A stretch of DNA of 14,913 nt from Goniomonas avonlea. Lineage: Eukaryota; Cryptophyceae; Goniomonadida; Goniomonadaceae. The stretch lies in assembly GCA_003573635.1 (NCBI GenBank), contig QUTJ01031685.1, forward strand, positions 1-14,913, read 5' to 3'. Position numbers and translations under genes: made by a program. Shown here piece by piece: positions 1 to 11,164 of this stretch (positions are counted from its first letter, which is position 1; the number at the start of each line of letters is the position of its first letter). The notes beneath the pieces are model-generated. The model did not search any database. It worked only from the letters and a program-made list of their open reading frames with translations, and had not been told where the DNA came from.

Positions 1-170
1 GCGCTGTCTAACCACACCATGTGCAGACAAACCGCGGCGTGGGTCGGCATCGTCAAGTGGGCGCATTCTGTTCTGGACCGCGTCGAGTCCCTTCCCCTGC
101 TCATCTACGACGCGCCTCCGAGCGAGGTTCTCACTGCCCTGCTCTCCCCCGTCACTCTCCGCGTCGAAAG
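1..170 (+). CDS. Exon 1 (5' end outside window or unclear): conserved segment after the armadillo-like region
   Basis: Frame 1 is open from base 1. It reads 'VLDRVESLPLLIYDAP' and ends 'LLSPVTLRVER', matching the 'LERFPV...L..P..LRL' segment of UPL3/TRIP12 proteins that precedes the 'DPL' motif. The donor GTGCTC begins at 171 and leaves phase 2. The true left border is unknown. Coding may continue upstream of the window, or the CAG at 24-26 could be an acceptor. The ATG at 19-21 lies in frame but is unlikely to be the gene start, because family members have a long N-terminal helical-repeat region before this segment. Confidence 0.75.
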
Positions 171-3100
171 GTGCTCTCCTTAACCGCGCTTTGCCCCCCC
201 ACCCTTATTCGCTCCCTCATGTCGCACCGCTGTTCACTAACTCGATGTGCACCGCCCGCCTCTAGTTTGTAAACTCTCGCAACAGACACCGAGGCGACCA
301 CGTGTCTGGAGATTGTGGGGGTCGGCCGTTGATGGTGGAGCCTCTCACGCTGACCGAGGACGTTGCCGCGTTTTTGTTGCCTCGGGTGCGTCATGCTTTC
401 GAATCCTGCCGTTGCAGCTGGGCGAGGGGCCAAACTAGTTGCTTCATAATTTCGAATCCTGCAGCTGGCGAGGGGCCTAGTTGCTTCATCATTTCGAACC
501 TGGGTGTACGTTGACCGCACCTGGGCGAGGGGCCAAACTAGTTGCACTCGTGAGAATCACTGATCCCCAACGGAGAAGGGAGTGACTCGTGCGCCTCAGA
601 TAGCCACATTATGATGTTTCTGCAATCTGAATTCAGACGAATGACGATCTAAGTTCAGACGAGGTCCACAGGATTTTTTTGACGTGGCGAGAAGAAAATC
701 TATTTTTGACGGCCCGTTCGGCAAAATTCAGACGAGGAGCTGGTCTGAATTCAGAGCTCCTCGTCTGAATTCAGATTGCAGAAACAGCATATTGTGCAGG
801 GATTACAACTCTAAAGTTGGCGCAGGTGCGACTTCGGTGGCAGGATCGCCCCCGAAAGCAGCTGGAGTTTATCAAGCAGGCGGAGTCTACGACCACTCGA
901 CGCAATGTCCACCACTGCACTTTCACCCACACCTCTGATTGGGACAACAAGGGTGTGTTGCACTGGATCGCCACCGACGCAGGGGCGCAGGTACGCTTGA
1001 GCTCGAGCGCTCTTGGAGTGTTTCCTCTCATACCGACGTGAATTCCCCAAGTCCGATCTAAGGCAAGTGGTCCCGCGACGACGTATGGCCCCCGTGGTTC
1101 GATCCTACAGCCAGCTCCCAACCTGATATTCACGTTCGGCTTGGAGTCTTTGCACCTCTTGTTTCCCCAACCTTCCCCCCCCCCCCCCCCTTGAATCCTC
1201 TCTCTCTCTCTCTCTCCCTGTGTGTGTGTGTGTGTGTCTATGTGTCTGTCTGCCTGTCTCCCCCCCCCCCCCCCATCTCCTTCTCCCTACTTCCCTCTCC
1301 ATTTCTCCGTTCCCACTCGCCCTCCCTTCTCCCTCTCCACTCTATCCCTCATCGACCCAGGGCTGACTCTGACTCTGTGGCTGTGTCCGGCTCCTCACCC
1401 CTCCCGCGTTCCACACACGATCAGAGGGGGGGGGTGCTGACACTTCAACAGCGATGGGTAAATCCGATGAAGGCTGGCTTGGTCGTGCTGTCGTCGTCCG
1501 AAGGTCGGCGAGTTTGGTGGCCAGGACCGTCGGGGGACGATATGGCACCGGACGTCTTCACGAGGTAATCGCCCAGTCCTGGGTTCTGGTGGGAGAGGGA
1601 TGGCTTTCCTTCACCATTCTTCCTTCTCCCCTCTTCCCCTCTCCCCCTCTCGTCCTTCTTCTGCCCCAAGAAACTTGGGGGACTGAGAAATGACACTGTC
1701 TGCTCTGGCGCCGTTGTGCCCCACTCCTCCTCACACACCCGGGGACAGTAGATCGCGACGCACTTCATTTGGAGAGCGGTCGTTTGTCTTTCGGATTTAT
1801 AGGTGGACATGGTGTCTGCTGTTTCTGGCCTACCTGGCCATGATTTTGAAGAGAAGAGGGGACAAAGCAGGACACGAGGGGGCCAAAGCATTCGCAAACA
1901 GCATATTTGACACCTGTTGACACTCACTGCAGCAATTGCACCTGCAACCCAACGCCAGAGAACCCCGAGGTATTTCTTTTTCGTTCGTTGCCTTCGCATT
2001 TTTTGAGCCCTTGTCACGGATCCTCTGCCTCTTTTTATTGCGCCTGAACCCGAGCGCCTTGGGACTCTCTGAACCTCACCTGATTCTTATCTAAGCCGAA
2101 TCTGATACCCACGTCCGTCAGCCTTATCAGTCTGTCGCGCCTGTCTGTGGCCGTCCCTTCTTCTGAATCTGTGGGGCAGGTGTGGTTCGGCCTTGACCTC
2201 GGCCTGCTACTGGCGCCAACCGCGTACACTCTGCGCGCAGGGAGTCCTGGCACTGAGGGTCCCTCAACATGGGAATTTCAGGTAACTAAAGGGCCAAACG
2301 GTCTCATGTGTGCTCGGCGCACGCACTCCACACGCGCTCGCTCGAGTACGAGCGAGCGCGTGTGGAGTGCGTGCGTGCGGGGTTGGGAGTGCGTGCGCGT
2401 GTGGGAGTGCGTGTGTGCGGGGTTGGCGTGCGTGAACGTGTTGGTGCGTGCGCGCGCGGGGTTGGGAGTGCGTGCGCGTGCGGGGTTGGGAGTGCGTGNG
2501 CGTGCGGGGTTGGGAGTACGTGCGTGTGCGGGGTTGGGAGCCCGTGCGTGTGCGGGGTTGGGAGCACGTGCGTGTGCGGGGTTGGGAGTGCGTGTGTGTG
2601 CGGTGGGAGTGCGTGTGTGTGCGGGGTTGGGAGCCCGCGTGTGCAGGGTTGGGAGCCCGTGCGTGTGCGGGGTTGGGAGTACGTGCGTGTGTGGTGGGAG
2701 TGCGTGTGTGTGCGGGGCTTCGCGCTTGTTTTCTCAGGCTGTGCTGTCAGGGGTCGGCCGACGCAGCAGCATGGACCACACTTGACGCCCGCAGCGATGA
2801 GACCAAGTTGCGCATGCCCTACGCCTCCGCTACCTTTCCTCTCGCTTCCTCGGTGTGTCCTGTTTGCCCAAATGCCCAAGTTTTGTGCTTGGTTCGGCAC
2901 GCTTGACTGGGCTTGGCGAGTTGCCGTGGGCACAACGCCGCACTCTGGCACAACCCCGGCAGAGGAAGTGCACCCGGACCTGATTGCCTTCCAAAAACCC
3001 AAACAGAGTAGATCATTGGCGCACTACTATCATGAAAAAATATCGTTGTACGTTGGCGGAGTCAACCAGAAGGCAGGCGAGATAGGTGCCACGTGTGCAA

Positions 3101-6100
3101 ACAGTCCCAACGGTAGAAAATGCCAGTGTCGAACGTGGAAACGTCTAACTACGTTTTTCACGGACTACCTTTCAACCAGAAGGCAAATACTCAGAGTCGG
3201 GGGGGGAGGCGCGAGAGTTTGGTTTGGTCGCTCGCTCTGTCATCCCATGACCAAAATGTTCTCAGGAAAAAGCACCAGCGCGCGCTGGAAAAGGCGCCTC
3301 CCCTCCTGTTTCCTATCGGTGAGTCGTTCTCTGACCATCATCACGGTGGTTGGTATGCTTTTCAAGTCGTAACTGTTCTGTGCTTTCTGGTCACCGTCCT
3401 GGTCACCGCCCACCCGCGACTATGGTCATGGTGGGTGGTTCATACATATTGCCGAAACGCGTATTCCCATATGCAGCGCCTTCCGTTGCGATTGGGCGCT
3501 GTGTCAGATCGGTTTAAATCCTCTCTCTCCCCGAATGGTTTGAATTCTCTCAAACTCACACACACACACACGCTCGCTCTCTTGTTTCGTTGCATACTGT
3601 CTCCCCTCCCTCCCTTCTCCTCCTCTCTCCCTCGCTCTGCTCTGTTCTGAGTCTCACTCCGCTTCTGCAGGTACTTTCGGGTTGTAAAGAAGGCAGTGGG
3701 ACGCCCTGCCAGTATCACCAGCAAGTTGCGCGGCAAAGGCAAGGGCAAGGACAGAGACGGTCAGGATTCGGGCTCCCTGTCCTTGAGCGGGCTGGAGCTT
3801 TATGGTCGTGTGCTGGGCGCCTGCCCTACTCTTATGCAGGTGACCTCGCTTGCCCCAAATCGAACCGAGGGTCTAACAGCGGCGGCCCAGGTTGTTCCCA
3901 AGAGAGTTCTCAACTCGGCTTCTGCCCCGCCCGTGTCGAGGCAGCTGTCGGCTGCCGTTCGCTCTGCTGCCGCCTCCTTCGCGAGCAGCCTGCCCTCTAG
4001 CAGCTCCTCTGGTGCCGCTCGCAGCGCGTCCGAGCCTGCTGCGGCCTCTGGTGCAGGAGGAGGCGGTGGTGGCGGTGGAGGTGGCGGCGGTGGTGCGAGT
4101 ACGGGCACTTCGCCACCCCTGCCGTTTGACACGGCCATGAGTCAGCCAGCAGGGGGGGGCGTGGTGTGCCCATGCTGTGGTACGTTGTGGTCTCTCAGTC
4201 CGAGTACGTGTGCATGCGCGTGCGCGTGTTGGCAAGTTCGAGGCTGCTGGTGCGTTGCTGTTAAGTGTCACAGCGTACGGGTACAGGTCTCTGTGTCTGT
4301 GTGTGCACCCATCACCACAACAGTGCTCATCTCGCTCACCCCTCCTCCAGGCAGCGCTCTCGGTGCTGGTGGAGCTGAGCAGCGCCAGGTACAGTGTTTT
4401 CCAGTGCCAGGTCGAAACATTGCCCATTGATCCCATCCGACCACACAATCCCCCTATGACGATCGAATTATTTCTTTCGGATTAGACTAGAGACGATTTG
4501 TTTCGGATGAGACGAACACCTTGCCCATGTCAGTCGAAATATTTGGTTGACCTGACGCGTGTGGCCGCTTTTTCTGAGTTGAAGGAAGTTTTTTCGTTGC
4601 AGAACCAGCCCATTGTCAGAAACACTCCACACCGGCTGGGCCCCGAACAGTACTCGAGAGAGAGAGAGAGAGATTTCTTCACCAGGATCAGCATCTCACG
4701 GAAACCTTGGGCGGTATCCAGCAACCAGAACCCAATTTGCCCAATGCCCAGACCCAAAAAATGATCATGCGGTCAGGCCAGCAGGCGACAGGCGCACCGA
4801 TTTCTGGCTGTCTGCCCGGGGTTTAACACGCAGCCCAGGCTGCGGACATGCGGCCGGCGTGCCCTGTGTGCTCCTCGTCGTCCCGTCCGTTGGGGGCCCC
4901 AACCTACGGCGTGACGCAGCTACAGATACATCACCACGCTGTGAGCGGCGACGGGGGGGGTGTGTACCTCGGGCTGCACTCGCAGGTCAATGACGAGGAC
5001 GAGGACGAGGAGATGTATGGCGACGACATCGAGGACGAAGAGGACGAAGACGTGCGTCCGAGCACCCTTAGAGCCTCTCCACCGCGCGACCTTGTCGGCA
5101 TCTTTGACTACAAATATGCCGATGCCGACGACGTGCTCCACTGCACGCATCAAATATGCCGATTTGATTAGTGAATTCATCAAAATGGGGGGGGGGGAGG
5201 GGGCAGCTTTCCTGGTGGCGTGCTGTGTGATGTGTGCCCATGTGTGTTGATGTGCGCTGACGCGAAAACGTTGGTTGTGGTCCCATACTTCCTTGCAGAT
5301 CCTGATGAACCAACAAGAAAATGTTTCCGGCGGGTTGATTGTGTCGCACGAGGACGAGGACCAATGCGACGAGGAGGAAGAGGACGACGGTTGTGGCGAC
5401 GACGAGGACGACGAGGACGACGAAGAGGAGGAGTAAGCGATGAATTCTCACTGTTTCTATTTATGTAGGATTAGACGAGTGACGTTTCATTTTGGATTAT
5501 GCCCATGTCAGTCGAAATATTTGGTTGATACGACGCGATAAAAGGGAGAAGGTTTTCGTTGCAGAACCAGCCTATCGTCAGAAACACTTCACACCTGTTG
5601 TTTCTGGGGACGAGAGCAAAGAACAGGCCGAGTTACAGAGCAGGCACAGAGAGGGAGCGAGCCTGGAGAGAGAGAATGGCCATGACAGTGACGAACAGCA
5701 CACGAGGAAGCACCCATGTCTCATTCCAGAACCTCCGAGCCACCTGGCAAGAAATTTGTGCCAATTCCCCCGGATCCTTGGACAATATTGTGCTGACGCT
5801 CATACGCAGGCTCATCCCCGCTATCCCTCAGCGAGCGGCTGTCGCAGAAGGCCAAGTCGCGGTCGAGGGTGGGCTAGAGTGGCCGCCTCGCACTGTGCTA
5901 CGCCGTGACCTTGCTTCCTTCGTGCACTCTGTACGTTTGTAATGTCGAGGGTGGGCTAGAGTGGCCGCCTCGCACTGTGCTACGCCGTGACGTGCCTGTA
6001 AGTGTTCTCGTGTACTCTGTAAGTTTGCCGCGGCGACAGACTTAGCGAGAGCAAGTATTCCATCAACCTATGGTCATTACCACGGTCATTAGTGTGGTTC

Positions 6101-9100
6101 TGCAACAACAACAAAAATCCGTTTTATAGAACAAAATATGTCCCATCCGGGACAGGTTTTTTTGTCGATTAGAAAAAACCCTGGTCAACGTGTCAGATCG
6201 GTCAAAATATTTGATTGATCTGACGTTTGGGTCAGATTTTTTTGGGTGGAACAGTAAGAATTTTTTTTGCAGAACCACACTACTAACACGATCATTAACA
6301 CGGTCACTAACACGGTCATTAACACGGTCATGAACACGGTCATTAACACGGTCATTAACACCTCTAAGGACGTCTCTGGTCATTGTTAACACCGCGGCCT
6401 GCAGGAGAGCAACGACTGCGGCGGGGCCTCTGCTCCTCCCTCTTCCGCCCCAGGCTCGTCCGTTGGTGGAGACAACCCCGCAACGCAGGGACTGGACCTC
6501 TTTGTCCGCCTTCACCGTGGGGGGCGGGAGGAGGTGAGCTCTTCGTGATGTTTCTTGACGGCCACAACGAACGCTGATGCGAGGGAGTATCGCCCTTTTG
6601 ACAATGAGCCCGCGATAGCGCTGGCACTATTTTTATTTCGAGTGGGCTAAACACATCCCGGGCACCATTTAGAAGCAGCGGCGTGCGTGTGTCTGTGTCT
6701 GTGCGTGATTGTTTGGCTGTGCCTGTGCCTGTGTTTCTGGATGTGTTTCCACCGAATTTCTCCTCTTGAGTCTCTCGCGTCTCGCGAGGACGCGAGGGCA
6801 ATGATGCTCCAACTTGGACATGCATCTATCTCAGAGACCAATGCTTCTGCTGCGGATATCTCAGAGACCAAAGTGTGCCTTGTGCTGCAATCTCAGAGAC
6901 CTGGTGTGCTTTTGCAGTCCAAGTGTGTTTTTGCTCCATCTATCTCACCCAAGCAACCCGTAATCCTCCCCTCGCAGCAACTTAAGCAGGGCGAGACGCT
7001 CTTCCACGCTGTGCGCCGTCTGCAGTCCCTCGAACCAGCACCTGCCGCCCCTGCTGGTCAACCTGGCCGTGGTGCTGGTGGTTCTGCCCTCTGGCGGTGC
7101 GCCCTGCTGCTCTTGAGCGGTGTCAAACCCCTCGAGGACTTGTGGTTGCTCGAGTGTTTGCTCTTCCCCTGACTCTTGGCGCGAGTACGCTTCTCCTGAA
7201 CTTCCATCTTAACGCTAGCGCAACTCTCTTGACCTGAAACTTGATTCTGACGCGAGTACACCCGTGCGGCACAACGGCTGTCACCTGTCACGGTCAAAAG
7301 TCCCCCACTGACGGCGCTTCCAGATCTGGCAGAACAACCCTCACGCTGTCATACCGAAGCACAGCCGCGTTGGCCAAAGGTAAAACGCCATGGACGTCCG
7401 AGGAGCTCCAGGGAGGTTCCGTCACTAAGCTGCTGCTTGTTCAGGTGTGCCCAGACGTTTGCTTCCTGCTCAAGTCTGGCTGTCGCAATCTCAGATTTGC
7501 CTCATACGTGCTCTCAACCGTCACTGTGACCCTGAGAGGAGTCACCAATCCCTTCGGGCGTGTGTTTTCCCGTCGGAGGTTAGAATCATTAAGCCCATGG
7601 ACTTTGCGAGCATCACAGTGTGTGCCCAGTCCATTGCTTGTTTTCCGTATTGCTCTCCGTATTCCGTATTCCAACGTGCAGCTCACACCCTGCGTTCCCC
7701 TCTGCAGCACCTCCAGTCCGTGGCCCCGCCCTCGTTCCTCAAAGCCCATGGGCTGCGCGGGCAGTCCCACAACGTCGCAACCAAGCATAACCGCCAGCAG
7801 TTGCGAAAGATTTACGACCTCTACTACGCACCACCCGTGGAGCCAGTCCAACAGCCAGCAAGCAGTGCCTCGGTATGCCGCTCACAAGCTCCCCTGTCTC
7901 TCTTTCCGCCGATTCTCTCCCTCTCTTCCTCTCTTCCTCTCGCACTCCCCACCCATTCCCTCTCCCCACGTTCTTCCTATCTCCCAGGCAGCCCAAGGGT
8001 CACGTCAGCAGTATGTGAGTTGCCGAGGACCGGGTGGGCATACCCCCTGGCTCCTCTCCTCGCCCTCTCACTGAGTGTTGACTATCCTCTCGCTGGCAGG
8101 CAGCTGCTCGCTCACTCTCTCTCGCTCTCGCCCTCCCTCCCTCTCTCCCTCTCTCTCTCTCCTCTCTCTGTTGTTCATTCGCCTCCTCTGCTCAAAGTCG
8201 ATTTTTCCAACTCCAGCGGTAAAATGCCCCATCGCAAATGGCCGCTGCGAAAGCGTTGACGTGCTCTGCAGGACGCGATGCCTGATGTGACCAAGGACAC
8301 ACGCGAGCCGCTGAGTATGCACGAGAGTGGCGAAATGTGGCCCGCCCTGTTGCCCCTTGACCAGGTGCGTGCGTGCGTTGCCGTCGTCCGGGGTTGGCGC
8401 CTCTTCCGCTCCCTCCCTCCTTCTCACCCCGCCTTCTCTCCCTCTCCTTCTCTCCCTCTCTCCCCCCTCCCTCCCTCTCCTCTCGAGTACCCGCCGTAGC
8501 TCAGCCTGATGGGCCTCCACGAGTTCTTTCTCACGCTCTGCCGAGGCTGCGTGTGCGGCTGCTAGCGCCTCCTCCTGTCAAAACGCGTCAGAATGCAACT
8601 GGGCCACCGAGGACCAGAAGGAGGGAGGTGTGTCTTCGAGTGCTGTCTTGCAAGCGGAGGGGGGCAGAAGGACGGTGAGGGGGGGAGACGCGAGGATAAG
8701 GGGGTACGAGAGAGAGAAGAGAGTATTCAAGCACCTAGGAACTGCAGAGCAGCCACAGATCCGTAGATCTGCCTAGGAGCAAGACGAGGAGGAGGTGGAG
8801 GAGGAGCAAGAAAAGGGGAGGAATGTTTGACACTGTCACGCACAGCTGCTGACCCATCTTGAAACCCCTCCGTCTGCCCTCGAGGAGCCTCCACCAGGGA
8901 GCGCTCCGTCGCCTCTGCCTACCGCTGCCGTCGTGGTGCCAGTTGTGGCAGGCACTGCCATGTCGGTGCTTGCTGCTTTATGCGCTGTAGCTGCGGAGCG
9001 ACCCGATGGTGTGTGAAGAGTCTCTCGCTCTCGCTGTCTCCCTCTCCTCTCTCGCTCTCGCTCTCCCTCCCTCTCCCTCTCCCTCTCCCTCTCCCTCTCC

Positions 9101-11127
9101 CTCTCCCTCGCTCGCTCTCTCCCCCCTCTCCTCTCTCTCCCCCCCCTCTCTCTCTCCCCTCTCTCCCTGTCCCTCCCTCTCTGTCTCTCTCTCCCCCCCC
9201 TCCCTCTCAACCGCACCCCAGGTTTTGCCCCTCCACCTGCGTCTGCTTTCGGGTCCCCCGTCGGAGCAGGAGCAGACACTGCGGGAGGTGCCGTTAGGGG
9301 CGTTAGTGACTTGGTCGTCAACGCTAAGCTCTCGGCCAAGCTCATGCGGCAGCTGAGCGACTCTTTGGCGCAGTGCAGGTGTTTGTTTTGCCAGGTTCTT
9401 GGAGTGGAGGGCTTGGGGGTGAAGAGAGGAGAGGGAGAGAGAGAGTTGGGAGGTAACCAAAGAACAAAACGGGGGGGGGTTGAGAATTTTGTCATGTTGG
9501 ACTGTTTTGCAGTTCTCAAAGGCCTTCTGCGTGAAACAATGTCATTACCAAGGATCAGCGACTACGAATTTGGATACTTTTGATACCTGCACGTCCAAGA
9601 ATTACCGTAATTCATGTCGGACAACTCGTTGCTGCTTGGGTATTTTCTGACTCTGGCGTAGCGGTGTGATGCCCAAGTGGGTCCACGAGTTGCCGCGGCT
9701 TTTCCCCTGCCTGTTCCCTCTGGATATGCGCCTGCACCTGGTAAGCGGCCGATTTTCCTGCAATAGGAATTCGGTCTGTCAATCTGGCGCGATCACAAAT
9801 GACAGATTGCACGGAATTCGCCGATTTTTCCACATGGTGCACTAGGGTGACAGATCTAAGTGCACTGGGTGGTCTCTCGCCGCTCTCCTCCCTCCCCTCG
9901 CTCCCCTCCTTGTCCTTTCCCTCTGTGTGTGTAGGCCCAGACGTGGCAATGTCTAAGGCATGAGTCGAGTGCGGCTAGGGAGCAGAATTACATGCCTACA
10001 GCTCGAGTTCGTATCTCCCTCTCTTAGCCAGTTCTTCTCGATCGAGAATCGACTAAGTGCAGAGAGAGTTACGAACCCTAGAGAGATTTGTGGCGGTTAG
10101 ATTTCGAATCGACGTCTATCTGAGCAGTGGTGCGCGAATCTATAGACTAAGATAAGACTCGAAATCCTATCCACAAATCGGCGGGTCCCGCGAGAGGCCT
10201 CGCCGTTGGCTTCTCGTGGGACTGATGCTGTCGGCAATGCGCTTTGGAGCGCAAAATTCTGCTTTCTTTGACACTTTCCCACCCACCCGCATTCCTACGC
10301 TTTCAGCGTCTGTTTAAAGTGTGTCGAGTTGCACTCGAGGGGGGGGGATCGTTATAAATGATCGGATAAGGTTATCCCGAGCTATTGTGGTCTACGATAA
10401 TCTCAGGCTAACCAAACCCGATCTCGCCCCGTGGAGCACGTGGTGTGAATTCCCCTTACCCAATTCAAAACACTATAGCTATTGACTCTGCCGCATTCTG
10501 CTCGTGCCACTGAATTCGCCCGTGTTCCTGTTGCATGGCCCATGTAACTTGGACCACTTGGTTCCTGTTATGGCACGGTAGTGACATGATTTGACGCGCA
10601 GCTGTCGATATCAGCCGGAGGCGTGACTCGCGCTGTGTACAATTCTCTGCAGGTGCGTCCTCACTCGCCCTTGTTGTCGCCTTGGAGATAAAGTTATGAA
10701 CGGTAGCTGTTCGTCTGCCTGAACATCCGAGGGTTTTATCGGTGGGGAGTAGTCATGGGGGGGGGGGGGGGGTGATGGTGATGGTGCTAGTGGTGGTGAT
10801 GGTGACGGTGATCGGCGTGGTCACAGTCACGGTGACGGTGAGGATGCAGTTTTGTCTGTATCAACATCTTGGCGCAGACTCTTCGCATGTCGGGCGGGGA
10901 GGGGGCGCGGGCTCGATTGCCCCGGCTTCAAGTAGAAAAGGCTCGGGTGTCTCGCAGCGCCCTGTGGGAGGACGCTTGTGCTGTGATGCGCTCCCACTGC
11001 GCTTGCCGTAGCACGTTAGAGGTACGTCTCACCCTCTCACCCTCACTCTCACCCTCACCCCCACTCACACCCTCACTCTCCCTCACTCTCACCCTCACCC
11101 TCGCCCTCGCCCTCACCCTCACTCTCG

Positions 11128-11164
<37 letters not shown>

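Larger units (their letters stand above)
386..825 (+). other. Intron 2: degenerate repeats plus an inverted-repeat element
   Basis: No further coding signal was found here. The intron carries a degenerate tandem repeat (398-546) and a terminal-inverted-repeat element (607-794) that ends about 30 bases before the next exon. The chosen acceptor at 823-825 has a weak pyrimidine tract. Confidence 0.6.
2282..2750 (+). other. Intron 6: hairpin plus minisatellite
   Basis: The intron is almost entirely a perfect 27-bp hairpin followed by a GT-rich minisatellite. Open reading frames run through it on both strands only because the repeat unit is a multiple of three. Confidence 0.85.
5931..6404 (+). 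other. Intron 13: duplicated donor, repeat copy 3, 12-base satellite
   Basis: The intron is a stack of repeats: the duplicated exon end, an inverted-repeat-bounded segment with dispersed-repeat copy 3, then an AACACGGTCATT array. No exon is needed between exons 13 and 14. Confidence 0.7.

Noticed and set aside
1445-2017. 190-codon open frame on the - strand
   Set aside because: No recognisable motif or compositional sign of coding, and it overlaps exons 4 and 5 of the well-supported + strand gene.
2308-3372. 354-codon open frame on + and a long one on -, over the GT-rich repeat
   Set aside because: The frames exist because the minisatellite unit is a multiple of three. The + frame conflicts with the in-phase exon at 2751-2852, and the proteins are pure low complexity.
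3840-4179. Donor GTGACC at 3840 ending exon 9 early
   Set aside because: It would leave phase 0, whereas exon 10 needs phase 1; the open frame continues with coding-like composition to 4179.
5736-5791. Possible exon ('TSEPPGKKFVPIPPDPW') before exon 13
   Set aside because: Entry phase fits, but joining it to exon 13 would need an intron of about 20 bases, below any plausible size.
6282-6361. CRISPR-like array
   Set aside because: The 12-base units are contiguous, without spacers; it is a simple tandem satellite.
7447-8259. 270-codon continuous + frame
   Set aside because: Only 7708-7872 and 7988-8014 of this stretch have good splice borders. The rest is C/T-tract translation and breaks the fit with exon 16.
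8592-8627. 36-base cassette exon in intron 19
   Set aside because: It has CAG and GTGTGT borders and phase 0, but no motif and a weak pyrimidine tract; not enough to call.
8978-9519. Long Arg/Glu-rich open frames on the - strand
   Set aside because: They are translations of the reverse complement of the intronic CTCCCT tract and overlap exons 20 and 21.
9512-9531. Acceptor TTTTGCAG at 9511
   Set aside because: Good-looking site, but the following frame in the needed phase stops quickly, and the family motif continues at 9662 instead.
10193-10313. Possible exon containing 'MLSAMRFGAQNSAFF' for the missing pre-HECT segment
   Set aside because: Donor would be GTTTAA and the acceptor is poor. 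The 10602-10652 exon matches the expected motif much better.
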